A stretch of 64,000 bases of DNA from JAGQYH01 sp041393015 (GTDB lineage Bacteria > Bacteroidota > Bacteroidia > Chitinophagales > JADIYW01): contig JAWKKV010000008.1 in the NCBI GenBank assembly GCA_041393015.1, positions 62,001 to 126,000 on the forward strand, given 5' to 3'. Position 1 is the first letter of the stretch. Each line of letters begins with the position of its first letter. Positions 57,134 through 64,000 of this stretch are shown in pieces. The notes beneath the pieces were generated by a model that saw only the letters and a list, made by a program, of their open reading frames with translations, was not told the origin of the DNA and ran no database searches. Position numbers and translations under genes: made by a program.

Positions 57134-58164
57134 TATGCATCTAACACTTTTAGTTTTGTCCAAAATTTACTCTTTTTTGTATTGATGAATACTTCAATCA
57201 AAATTAAGACCAATCCGAAAAATAGGAAAAACTGAAATTGGTCTTCATAATCAGTATAAACTTGTTCTTCAATCTCTTTTGTTTCCATTTCTGAGATAAC
57301 ACTCATGATGCTTTTGATGACCTCATTTCCACCGGTTAATCTGTAATAGCTGCCGCCACCATTTAAGGCAATCTCTTGCAGCATCTTTTCATTTAGTTTA
57401 GACAATACAATACTGCCATCTTTATCTTTTAGATAATCTGTTTGCTGACCATATTTATCGTAAATAGGAATTGGATTGCCCTTAGGTGTGCCTACTCCAA
57501 TGGTAAATATTTTGGTCCCATTTTTATGGGCTTCTTTGGCGGCTTCAATAGCTTCTTCATCGTGATTTTCTCCATCAGAAATAATAATAAGCGCTTTGTG
57601 TTTTTTTTCTCCTGCATCAAAAGCATTTTCTGCTAACATGATGGCATCTCCAATAGCAGTGCCTTGTGTAGGAATAATACCAGTATTGATATTTTTTAAG
57701 TATAGATTGAATGCGCTGTAGTCGATGGTTAAAGGCATTTGTAAGTAGGCATTGCCCGCGAAAATGACAAAGGCCACTCTATCATTTTGAAACTTATCAA
57801 TCAACTTTGAAATGAACTGTTTCGAACGTTCCAATCGATTGGGCTTAGTATCTTCCGCCATCATACTATTGGAAAGGTCAAGCGCAATAGCAATATCAAC
57901 TCCTTTTCTTTTTACGGTTTCTTGTTTTGAACCTACTTGAGGATTGGCCAAAGCAATGATGATACACGACATCGCTAGAAACATTAAAACAAAGCGAATG
58001 CCATTGCTATATTTTGATCTTTCGGGCATTAACTGTTCTACCAATCGAGCATCACCAATTTGTTGAATTTGCTTTTTTCTTTTAGATCGAGCCCAAAAAT
58101 AAGTTAGTGACAGCACTACTAATACTGCAAATAACCATAAATATTCCGGGTGTTCTAATCTCAT
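57133..58164 (-). CDS. batB: BatB: VWA-domain membrane protein
   Basis: 343 residues. Membrane helices at both ends frame a von Willebrand A domain with a MIDAS site DLSNS (VDIAIALDLSNSMMAEDTKPNRLERSK), T in PTQGTAIGDAIMLAE and D in ALIIISDGENHDEEA. Partner of BatA in the inner membrane with the domain in the periplasm or cytosol side of the complex. Ends with a one-base overlap with batC. Confidence 0.92.
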   Translation of the reverse strand: MRLEHPEYLWLFAVLVVLSLTYFWARSKRKKQIQQIGDARLVEQLMPERSKYSNGIRFVLMFLAMSCIIIALANPQVGSKQETVKRKGVDIAIALDLSNSMMAEDTKPNRLERSKQFISKLIDKFQNDRVAFVIFAGNAYLQMPLTIDYSAFNLYLKNINTGIIPTQGTAIGDAIMLAENAFDAGEKKHKALIIISDGENHDEEAIEAAKEAHKNGTKIFTIGVGTPKGNPIPIYDKYGQQTDYLKDKDGSIVLSKLNEKMLQEIALNGGGSYYRLTGGNEVIKSIMSVISEMETKEIEEQVYTDYEDQFQFFLFFGLVLILIEVFINTKKSKFWTKLKVLDA

Positions 58165-58226
58165 TTTTTAAAGTTCTATTTTATATTTTATCTCAATTCT
58201 TAAAAAATATAATTTCTATTCTGGCA

Positions 58227-59222
58227 CTATATAAGTTTTCTTAAAAAAGTATTTCTTAATAAAACTTCCAAGAAAAATGCGATTAATGCAATGAATGCAA
58301 ACAAGAAGAAATGCTCTGATTTACTTTCAAAAGAGGCTACATTAATCTTCGATTTTTCTAACTGATCGATTGCTTTATAAATTTCTTTTAGTTTTTCATT
58401 ATTGGTCGCTCTAAAATATTCTCCACCGGTTTCTTCTGCAATTTTCTTTAGAAGCTCTTCATCAATTTGTACTTCTATGTTTTGATATTGAGTTCTTCCA
58501 AAGGCATCCTTAAATGGATAAGGAGCGGTTCCGCGACTTCCAACACCAACTGTATACACTCTAATACCTTCGGATTTGGCTAACTCAACCGCTGTCAATG
58601 GATCTATGTAGCCGGCATTGTTGACACCATCAGTCATTAGAATAACAACTTTGCTTTTTGCTTCGCTATCTTTTAATCTGCTGATGGCAGTAGCTAAACC
58701 CATTCCAATGGCTGTACCATCCTCAATCAGACCACTTTTTACATCTTTAAATAAGTTTATTAAAACGCTATGGTCAGTGGTAATCGGACATTGAGTAAAG
58801 CTTTCTCCAGCAAAAACCACCAATCCAATTCTATCTGTTGGTCGTCCTTCAATAAATTCTTTGGCTACATTTTTTGATGCTTCTAATCTATCGGGTTTAA
58901 GATCTAATGCCAACATACTTCCAGAAACATCAATGGAAAGTACAATATCAATTCCTTCTGTAGTGATCTCTTTTTCACTTAAAGATTTTTGAGGTCTTGC
59001 TAAAGCAATTACCAATGCTATCAGGCCTATTGTTCTTAAAATGGGCAATAAAGGAAGTAATTGCGCTTTAAATCCAGGGCCAGCAGATGATAATCCTTGT
59101 AGTGTTGGCACACTAAATGACGCCGATGATTTCTTTCTAGTATAAAAGAAATAAAATACTAGTAATGGTACTAATGCCAATAAGAATAAAAACTTAGGAT
59201 GTGCAAAAGTGAGCTCCATCAT
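58227..59222 (-). CDS. batA: BatA: VWA-domain membrane protein
   Basis: 331 residues; the double ATG at 59222/59219 overlaps the stop of the upstream gene. MIDAS DVSGS (GIDIVLSIDVSGSMLALDLKPDRLEASK), EDGTAIGMGLATAI and KVVILMTDGVNNAG are present, with membrane helices at the N- and C-termini. Works with BatB in the MoxR-linked complex. 62-bp gap to batB. Confidence 0.92.
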   Translation of the reverse strand: MMELTFAHPKFLFLLALVPLLVFYFFYTRKKSSASFSVPTLQGLSSAGPGFKAQLLPLLPILRTIGLIALVIALARPQKSLSEKEITTEGIDIVLSIDVSGSMLALDLKPDRLEASKNVAKEFIEGRPTDRIGLVVFAGESFTQCPITTDHSVLINLFKDVKSGLIEDGTAIGMGLATAISRLKDSEAKSKVVILMTDGVNNAGYIDPLTAVELAKSEGIRVYTVGVGSRGTAPYPFKDAFGRTQYQNIEVQIDEELLKKIAEETGGEYFRATNNEKLKEIYKAIDQLEKSKINVASFESKSEHFFLFAFIALIAFFLEVLLRNTFLRKLI

Positions 59223-60157
59223 AATCCTTTTTCCTCCTTTATTACTTCAATTTTTGTTTTATCTACAAATTCATGAATCGCATTAAAACTTGTTTCATGA
59301 TCATTTGCAACTGGTTTTGCTTTGGCAAATTTCACTAAATCACTTAAACTTAAACAGGTTTGAATGCTTTCTAATAATTGTGGATTAAGCTTCAATAATC
59401 TTAGTCGTTGTAGAATTTCATCTGTAGTAGATTCAAGCGCCGGTTGTTTAAATCGGAGTTCAATATATTGTCGTAAAATATCTGTCAATCTGCTATAATA
59501 GCCTTTAATGTCACCTTGTTGCCATAAGCCTTCGGTCTTCAATTTAGTTAACTCAGTAAAAGCCCATTCGTGTGCGGGAATAATAATTTCCGGAACTTTT
59601 ACTTCTTGTTGAATATCTTTCTTTCTAAATATGAAATACAAAATAACAGCAAGTAAAATCAAGGCCAATAAACCAATAGCAACATACGGCCAAAACACAT
59701 CCATAAAAGTTAAAGGTGCTTTTAAAGGTGGTTTTATGGGTTTGATATCTAAACTGGCCGTATCGAGCGCAACACTAGAGACATTCACTAATTGCGGCAG
59801 AGTTGATAAGGTATCTCCATCAATAATAAAATCAAATGCTGGAATAGGGTAGAAGCCCGAATCAAATACGGTTAGCGTGAGGATTTGGGTATACGTTTTA
59901 GATTCTTTGGTAATGTTTGAGTCTATTCCGGTTCGTTGTAAAACTTCTAACTCGTCAATGTTTACATCAATTATAGGCCAAGTAACATCTGTTTCTTTTG
60001 AAACTACAGCTTTCAATTCTAAAGAAATCCAGTCGCCGATAAGATAGTGAGTAGTATCCAAGGTGGCACTTACTTGCTGAGCACTTGAATTGCTTTGTAG
60101 ACCACCAATCAATAGCACAACTAAAATTATATGATACAATTTCTGAATCCTTTTCAC
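59219..60157 (-). CDS. Membrane protein between DUF58 and batA
   Basis: 312 residues: signal peptide (IILVVLLIGGLQSNSSA), an extracytoplasmic beta domain (VSATLDTTHYLIGDWISLELKAVVSKETDVTWPI, SKTYTQILTLTVFDSGFYPIPAFDFII), one membrane helix (PYVAIGLLALILLAVILYFIF) and a cytosolic helical part (ILRQYIELRFKQPALESTTDEILQRL). This is the DUF4381/BatD-like protein that occupies this position in Bacteroidota Bat operons. Tightly coupled to both neighbours (0 and overlapping bases). Confidence 0.8.
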   Translation of the reverse strand: MKRIQKLYHIILVVLLIGGLQSNSSAQQVSATLDTTHYLIGDWISLELKAVVSKETDVTWPIIDVNIDELEVLQRTGIDSNITKESKTYTQILTLTVFDSGFYPIPAFDFIIDGDTLSTLPQLVNVSSVALDTASLDIKPIKPPLKAPLTFMDVFWPYVAIGLLALILLAVILYFIFRKKDIQQEVKVPEIIIPAHEWAFTELTKLKTEGLWQQGDIKGYYSRLTDILRQYIELRFKQPALESTTDEILQRLRLLKLNPQLLESIQTCLSLSDLVKFAKAKPVANDHETSFNAIHEFVDKTKIEVIKEEKGL

Positions 60158-61024
60158 TTACCCTCTTTTTTTGAAAAACCTCATTAATTCATTTACATAA
60201 GGCGTATCTGTATTGATATCAAGTGTATCAGAACCTGATTTTAAGAAAGACTCTTTGAAATAAGCTTCCGATTGATCGTTGAATGCTTGATAGGCTTTTC
60301 TTACTTTTTGATCACTGGTATCAATCCAGTTTAACTTTTTAGTTTCTACATCAAAAGCTTTAATCAAACCTACGTCCGGTAGCTTTTTATCTAGTTGATC
60401 TTGAACTTTTATGCCAATCACATCGTGTCTTCTAGCGGCATGACTCAATGCATTTTTATAATCTGTTGCCATAAAATCAGACAACATAAAGGCGATGCTT
60501 CTTCTTTTGATGACACTGTTAAAGAAATCCCAAGCGCCGGCAATATTGGTGGTTTGTCCTTTTGCTTCAAAATTTAAAAGCTCTCTAATAATTCTTAATA
60601 TATGAGACTTACCTTTTTTCGGTGGAATATATAATTCAATCTCATCACTAAAAAGAATTACGCCTACTTTATCATTGTTGTTGATGGCCGAAAAAGAGAG
60701 CACAGCACATATTTCTGCGATGATCTGACTTTTCTTCTCATTGACGGTTCCTAGTAATGAAGAACCACTGACATCTACCAAAAGAATAACGGTTAATTCT
60801 CGTTCTTCTTCAAATACTTTGATAAATGGGGTATTAAATCGAGCGGTGACATTCCAATCAATATTTCTGATGTCATCTCCATATTGATATTCCCTTACTT
60901 CACTAAATGACATTCCTCTTCCCTTGAAAGCACTGTGGTACTCTCCTGAGAATATATGGTTCGAAAGTCCGCGAGTTTTAATTTCGACTTTTCTTACCTT
61001 TTTGAGTAATTCTTTAGTTTCCAT
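60158..61024 (-). CDS. DUF58 domain protein of the Bat operon
   Basis: 288 residues. The DUF58 core YQYGDDIRNIDWNVTARFNTPFIKVFEEERELTVILLVDVSGSS is present, followed by a VWA-like fold (AFMLSDFMATDYKNAL). Cytosolic; the family always travels with MoxR ATPases and VWA proteins. It stands one base before the next gene and 42 bp after moxR. Confidence 0.92.
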   Translation of the reverse strand: METKELLKKVRKVEIKTRGLSNHIFSGEYHSAFKGRGMSFSEVREYQYGDDIRNIDWNVTARFNTPFIKVFEEERELTVILLVDVSGSSLLGTVNEKKSQIIAEICAVLSFSAINNNDKVGVILFSDEIELYIPPKKGKSHILRIIRELLNFEAKGQTTNIAGAWDFFNSVIKRRSIAFMLSDFMATDYKNALSHAARRHDVIGIKVQDQLDKKLPDVGLIKAFDVETKKLNWIDTSDQKVRKAYQAFNDQSEAYFKESFLKSGSDTLDINTDTPYVNELMRFFKKRG

Positions 61025-61066
61025 AATTAAGCTTAGTTATTTTATTAACTCGATTAGCTTTTTAAA

Positions 61067-62059
61067 TTAAGGCACTTCAATTTGATTTAAAATAGTTTTG
61101 ATGATGTCATCTGAGGTAATATTTTCAGCTTCTGCTTCGTAGGTGATGCCTACTCTGTGTCGTAGTACATCGTTGCAAACCGCTCTAATATCTTCTGGGA
61201 TTACATAACCTCTTCGTTTGATAAAGGCATAAGCTTTGGCTGCCATAGCTAAGCTAATACTTGCCCTTGGCGAACCACCATAGGCAATTAAAAAGTCAAG
61301 ATCTTTAATGTTGTATTTTTTTGGATCTCTTGTCGCAAATACAATATCAAGGATGTATTTTTCAATCTTCTCATCCATATAAACCTTTCTTACTACTTCT
61401 CTTGCTTTCAGAATGGTTTTAGGATCAACTACAGGATTAATCTTAGGAAATTCACCTAAAATATTTTGCTTCATAATCATCCTTTCTTCCTCATATTCAG
61501 GATAAGTAATGCTAACTTTTAGCATAAATCTATCCACTTGTGCTTCGGGTAAAGGATATGTACCTTCTTGCTCGATTGGGTTTTGGGTTGCCATTACTAA
61601 GAAAGGCTCTTCTAGTTTATACGTTTCATTTCCAATACTAATGGTTCTTTCTTGCATGGCTTGTAAAAGTGCAGATTGAACTTTTGCAGGTGCTCTGTTG
61701 ATTTCATCTGCCAATACAAAATTGGAGAAAATAGGACCTTTTTTAACTTCAAACTGGAAGTTCGATTGGTTAAAAATCATGGTTCCTAAAATGTCTGCGG
61801 GTAATAAGTCAGGTGTAAATTGGATTCTAGAAAAATCAGCCTTGATTGCTTCAGAAAGGGATTTAATGGCTAATGTCTTCGCCAATCCTGGAACACCTTC
61901 TAACAATATATGCCCTTGAGATAATAATGCTAATAAAAGTCGGTCAATCATATATCGCTGACCGACAATGGTTTTACCTAATTCTAGGTTTAAGAGATCG
62001 ATAAAGGCACTTTCTTGTTCAATTTTTTCGTTCAGTTCACGAATATCAATTCCTTCCAT
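61067..62059 (-). CDS. moxR: MoxR-type AAA+ ATPase
   Basis: 330 residues. Walker A is GVPGLAKT (LLEGVPGLAKTLAIKSLSE), Walker B VLADEINRAPAKVQSALLQAMQE, sensor 1 VMATQNPIEQEGTYPLPEAQVDRFMLK, sensor 2 GGSPRASISLAMAAKAYA. MoxR ATPases act as chaperone-like motors for VWA proteins. First gene of the operon moxR to batE, which runs to 53661 with mostly overlapping or close ends. Confidence 0.95.
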   Translation of the reverse strand: MEGIDIRELNEKIEQESAFIDLLNLELGKTIVGQRYMIDRLLLALLSQGHILLEGVPGLAKTLAIKSLSEAIKADFSRIQFTPDLLPADILGTMIFNQSNFQFEVKKGPIFSNFVLADEINRAPAKVQSALLQAMQERTISIGNETYKLEEPFLVMATQNPIEQEGTYPLPEAQVDRFMLKVSITYPEYEEERMIMKQNILGEFPKINPVVDPKTILKAREVVRKVYMDEKIEKYILDIVFATRDPKKYNIKDLDFLIAYGGSPRASISLAMAAKAYAFIKRRGYVIPEDIRAVCNDVLRHRVGITYEAEAENITSDDIIKTILNQIEVP

Positions 62060-62178
62060 ACGGTATATTATTTTGCAGTTGGCAAATTAAGCAAAAGTAA
62101 TGCTTGTCGACAATGTAAATTGGGTTAAAAAATGTTAGCGATATCTGCCATAAACCCATTAAACACTAACATATAAAA

Positions 62179-62215
62179 AAAGAGACTGCCATTAGTGACA
62201 GTCTCTTTAATATTT
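62179..62215. terminator. Terminator after DUF1573 gene
   Basis: AAAGAGACTG (62179-62188) and CAGTCTCTTT (62199-62208) form a perfect 10-bp stem with a 10-nt loop; on the minus strand a T-run follows, 34 nt after the DUF1573 stop. Confidence 0.88.
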
Positions 62216-62242
62216 TAAAATCTAATTATTTTTTAAAATAGA

Positions 62243-62713
62243 TTATTTACCTTCTTCAGGAGTTAAATTAGGAGCAACAACTGGCTCAACAGCATTTACT
62301 TTTCCTTTAATTTTTAAAACAAATGTTCCAGGGTTATCAACATTATCGCCATTGGTAGCATTAGTCGTTAAAGTAACTGTTTTACTGAAGTTACCGATTC
62401 TTTTGGTATCGTAACGAACTTCAATTTCCGCTTCTTGACCCGGCATAATTGGTTCTCTTGGATATTTAGGAACTGTGCATCCACAACTTCCTTTAGCGTT
62501 AGAAATCACTAAAGGTTCTGTACCATCATTTTTAAAAGAGAAAACTCTTAGAGGATCTGAATTTTGCTCAATTGTTCCATAATCTACAGTGGTAGCTTTA
62601 AAGTTCATTTGAGGACCAGTTTTCAATTCATTTTTTCCTGCTTCTTGAGCATTGATATTTGCTAGATTAATTACTAAAGCAAAAGCTAACAATAGCGCAC
62701 TAAATTTTTTCAT
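62243..62713 (-). CDS. DUF1573 secreted protein
   Basis: 156 residues with a signal peptide (FSALLLAFALVINLANINA). The DUF1573 motif (FKATTVDYGTIEQNSDPLRVFSFKNDGTEPLVISNAKGSCGCTVPKYPREPIMPGQEAEIEVRYDTKRIG) with its GSCGCT cysteines is complete. An Ig-like ASPM/SPD2 fold is expected; function unknown, abundant in Bacteroidota. Its terminator separates it from the Bat operon. Confidence 0.9.
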   Translation of the reverse strand: MKKFSALLLAFALVINLANINAQEAGKNELKTGPQMNFKATTVDYGTIEQNSDPLRVFSFKNDGTEPLVISNAKGSCGCTVPKYPREPIMPGQEAEIEVRYDTKRIGNFSKTVTLTTNATNGDNVDNPGTFVLKIKGKVNAVEPVVAPNLTPEEGK

Positions 62714-62820
62714 TGTTTATAATTTTATTTAGACTAAATGTAAATCAATTATGTATGAATTATATTTTTTTAAGTAGTAATTAACAAAAAAGTGGAATTT
62801 GCTAATGGTATGATTATTTC

Positions 62821-63408
62821 TTACTTCTGTAGTGTAAACGTACCATTCAGCTCAATTGATTTTGCTTTAGGTCTTAAATCCTCATTTGAAACTTCGTAAA
62901 GATTGATATTTTCGATATTGAATAAATAATAGTTGCCTTTATCATTTGCCCTCACAACATTGTATTGCGCAATACCTTTAACAACACTTGATATAGTACT
63001 ATATTTCTTTACTCCATTTGAGTAATAATCAGCTACTACGTAAGCCATTCTATCGCCTAAAAGGTCTAAAGAGAAGGCACCGTATTGAAATGTTTCTTCC
63101 AACGGATCATTAAAATTTCTATTGTAAAAAATTAAGTCAAGCGAATTACCAAAACCTAAATCGACAGTTACTTTTCTTTCCTCCGTATTTAAAACGGGAG
63201 TAGTATTTAATGCGTATTCAGCTAAATCAGATGATTGTTCATTTAAATTGGAGGTAATATCTCCATTGATTCTTAAATCGATTCTTTCGTTGTTCCCCTC
63301 AGCTGGTATTACTTCGTCAACATTGCAAGAAGCAAATACAAACAGTATAGCAAGTATTGATAATATTGTTGATTTTTTCAAATTGCTATTTTTTCCTTTC
63401 TTTCTCAT
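62821..63408 (-). CDS. Lipoprotein, paralogue of the next gene
   Basis: 195 residues with lipobox FASC (Cys28). Mature part beta-rich (RKVTVDLGFGNSLDLIFYN, FQYGAFSLDLLGDRMAYVVADYYSNGV) and ending GNYYLFNIENINLYEVSNEDL, then KSIELNGTFTLQK. The partial gene at 63884 ends in a clearly similar sequence, so the two form a tandem family. Family otherwise not recognised. Confidence 0.65.
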   Translation of the reverse strand: MRKKGKNSNLKKSTILSILAILFVFASCNVDEVIPAEGNNERIDLRINGDITSNLNEQSSDLAEYALNTTPVLNTEERKVTVDLGFGNSLDLIFYNRNFNDPLEETFQYGAFSLDLLGDRMAYVVADYYSNGVKKYSTISSVVKGIAQYNVVRANDKGNYYLFNIENINLYEVSNEDLRPKAKSIELNGTFTLQK

Positions 63409-63883
63409 TTTTTTCGTGTCTTATCTTCTAGGGCTTTAACATTTATCGTCCTTAAGACGCATTTCTTATTATCAAGTCACAAATTAAATGCCAAATGAAA
63501 TCAACTTATTGAGAGTTAATTCACATTATGTGCAATAATAATGAATACTAGCACAACGAAGTCAACGCTGCTTAGCATTTCAATGTTCTGATAAAAATAT
63601 ATTTAGCTTAGAATCTTTTGCCTCGATCTTTATTTACTAATACATTTTACACTTCAACAATATTAAGGGTAATTTGTTTGTATAAAATTCTACTTTGGTC
63701 TCTATTATTTGAGAATAATAGTTGAATAGCAAATTTATAGGATATTAATCAGAAAGGCAATCTGTAAAACAAAAATAGGTGTTTTACCTATATAGATAAT
63801 ACACCTTAATTGCTATATCGGAATTAGGTACGATATAGTTTATATTCTAATTTATTTATGATGAGCTTGTTTTGTTTAACGGC
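63409..63883. other. 475-bp intergenic region, nothing specific
   Basis: AT-rich, no supported reading frame. A weak inverted pair AGGTGTTTTACC ... ATACACCT lies near 63777-63805. No terminator or promoter could be assigned with confidence. Confidence 0.4.
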
Positions 63884-64000
63884 TTATTTTAAAAGTGTAA
63901 ATGTGCCATAAAACTCAACATAGTTTTCATCTTCTAATTTTCTTTTATTGACAATATTGAAAAGTCTTAGATTTTCTATTCTGATTAGATAATGATTCGC
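63884..64000 (-). CDS. C-terminal end of a paralogous lipoprotein, cut by window
   Basis: The minus strand is open from base 64000 to a TAA at 63884-63886 and gives ANHYLIRIENLRLFNIV, then EDENYVEFYGTFTLLK. This parallels GNYYLFNIENINLYEV and SIELNGTFTLQK of the gene at 62821, so it is the tail of a second member of the same family. The rest lies outside the window. Confidence 0.6.
   Translation of the reverse strand, partial: ANHYLIRIENLRLFNIVNKRKLEDENYVEFYGTFTLLK

Overview
The window looks like a piece of a low-GC Bacteroidota chromosome. Support comes from gene families that are typical of the phylum (a complete moxR/Bat aerotolerance operon, LptC next to a TPR protein and a CNNM transporter, TonB-receptor/imelysin genes, a DUF5723 outer-membrane protein, many lipoproteins), from -7 promoter boxes of the TAnnTTTG type (for example 14141, 20765, 23692, 41353, 53356), from TTG starts and from weak Shine-Dalgarno signals. 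I cannot fix the class or family. No rRNA, tRNA or CRISPR array was seen.

Layout. 1-4.4 kb: envelope genes (beta-barrel protein cut by the window edge, TPR protein, LptC, small membrane protein, CNNM transporter). 4.6-7.8 kb: a RecB/AddA-like helicase-nuclease. 7.8-13.5 kb: an accessory region built like an integron cassette array without an integrase. Successive plus-strand single-function units (adenine methyltransferase + HNH nuclease, a lipoprotein, a small protein, a DinB-like protein) are separated by attC-like hairpins. Three units start with a 9-10 nt sequence (GTTATGCCCA, GTTGTGCGT, GTTATGTGT) whose exact reverse complement lies just after the unit's last stop codon, as in attC R'/R'' pairing. 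All units except DinB are frameshifted, and a decayed IS110/IS1111-type element sits in one attC-like boundary. 13.5-28 kb: housekeeping genes (TPK-like protein, YceI lipoprotein, acyl-CoA synthetase, secreted nuclease, YaaA, DUF1697, DEAD-box helicase, class A PBP, hydrolase). 28.4-33 kb: a TetR-SDR-FMO-(metal-dependent hydrolase)x2 operon with three operator-like palindromes spaced exactly 21 bp. 33.4-37.5 kb: DUF5723 outer-membrane protein, a PIN toxin with a frameshifted antitoxin, a broken NERD gene, and a RAYT-type transposase followed by REP-like palindromes. 37.5-47 kb: SSADH, YwbE, a nitric-oxide-response operon (Rrf2, truncated globin, membrane protein, RIC), lipoproteins, pirin, Crp, 2OG oxygenase, cold-shock protein and HAD phosphatase. 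47.2-53.5 kb: a four-gene probable iron-uptake operon (DUF4856, imelysin, HTTM, TonB receptor) behind a promoter with a DtxR/IdeR-like 19-bp box. 53.6-62.1 kb: moxR-DUF58-(oxygen-tolerance-like)-batA-B-C-D-E. 62-64 kb: DUF1573 protein and two paralogous small lipoproteins, the last cut by the window edge.

The most notable signals are the integrase-less cassette array with an IS110-family relic in a cassette boundary, the DUF4856/imelysin/HTTM/TonB operon with its metal-repressor-like box, and several families of dispersed palindromes, one of which lies in frame inside the HTTM gene. No search or computation was run; family calls rest on recognised motifs and the rest is inference.
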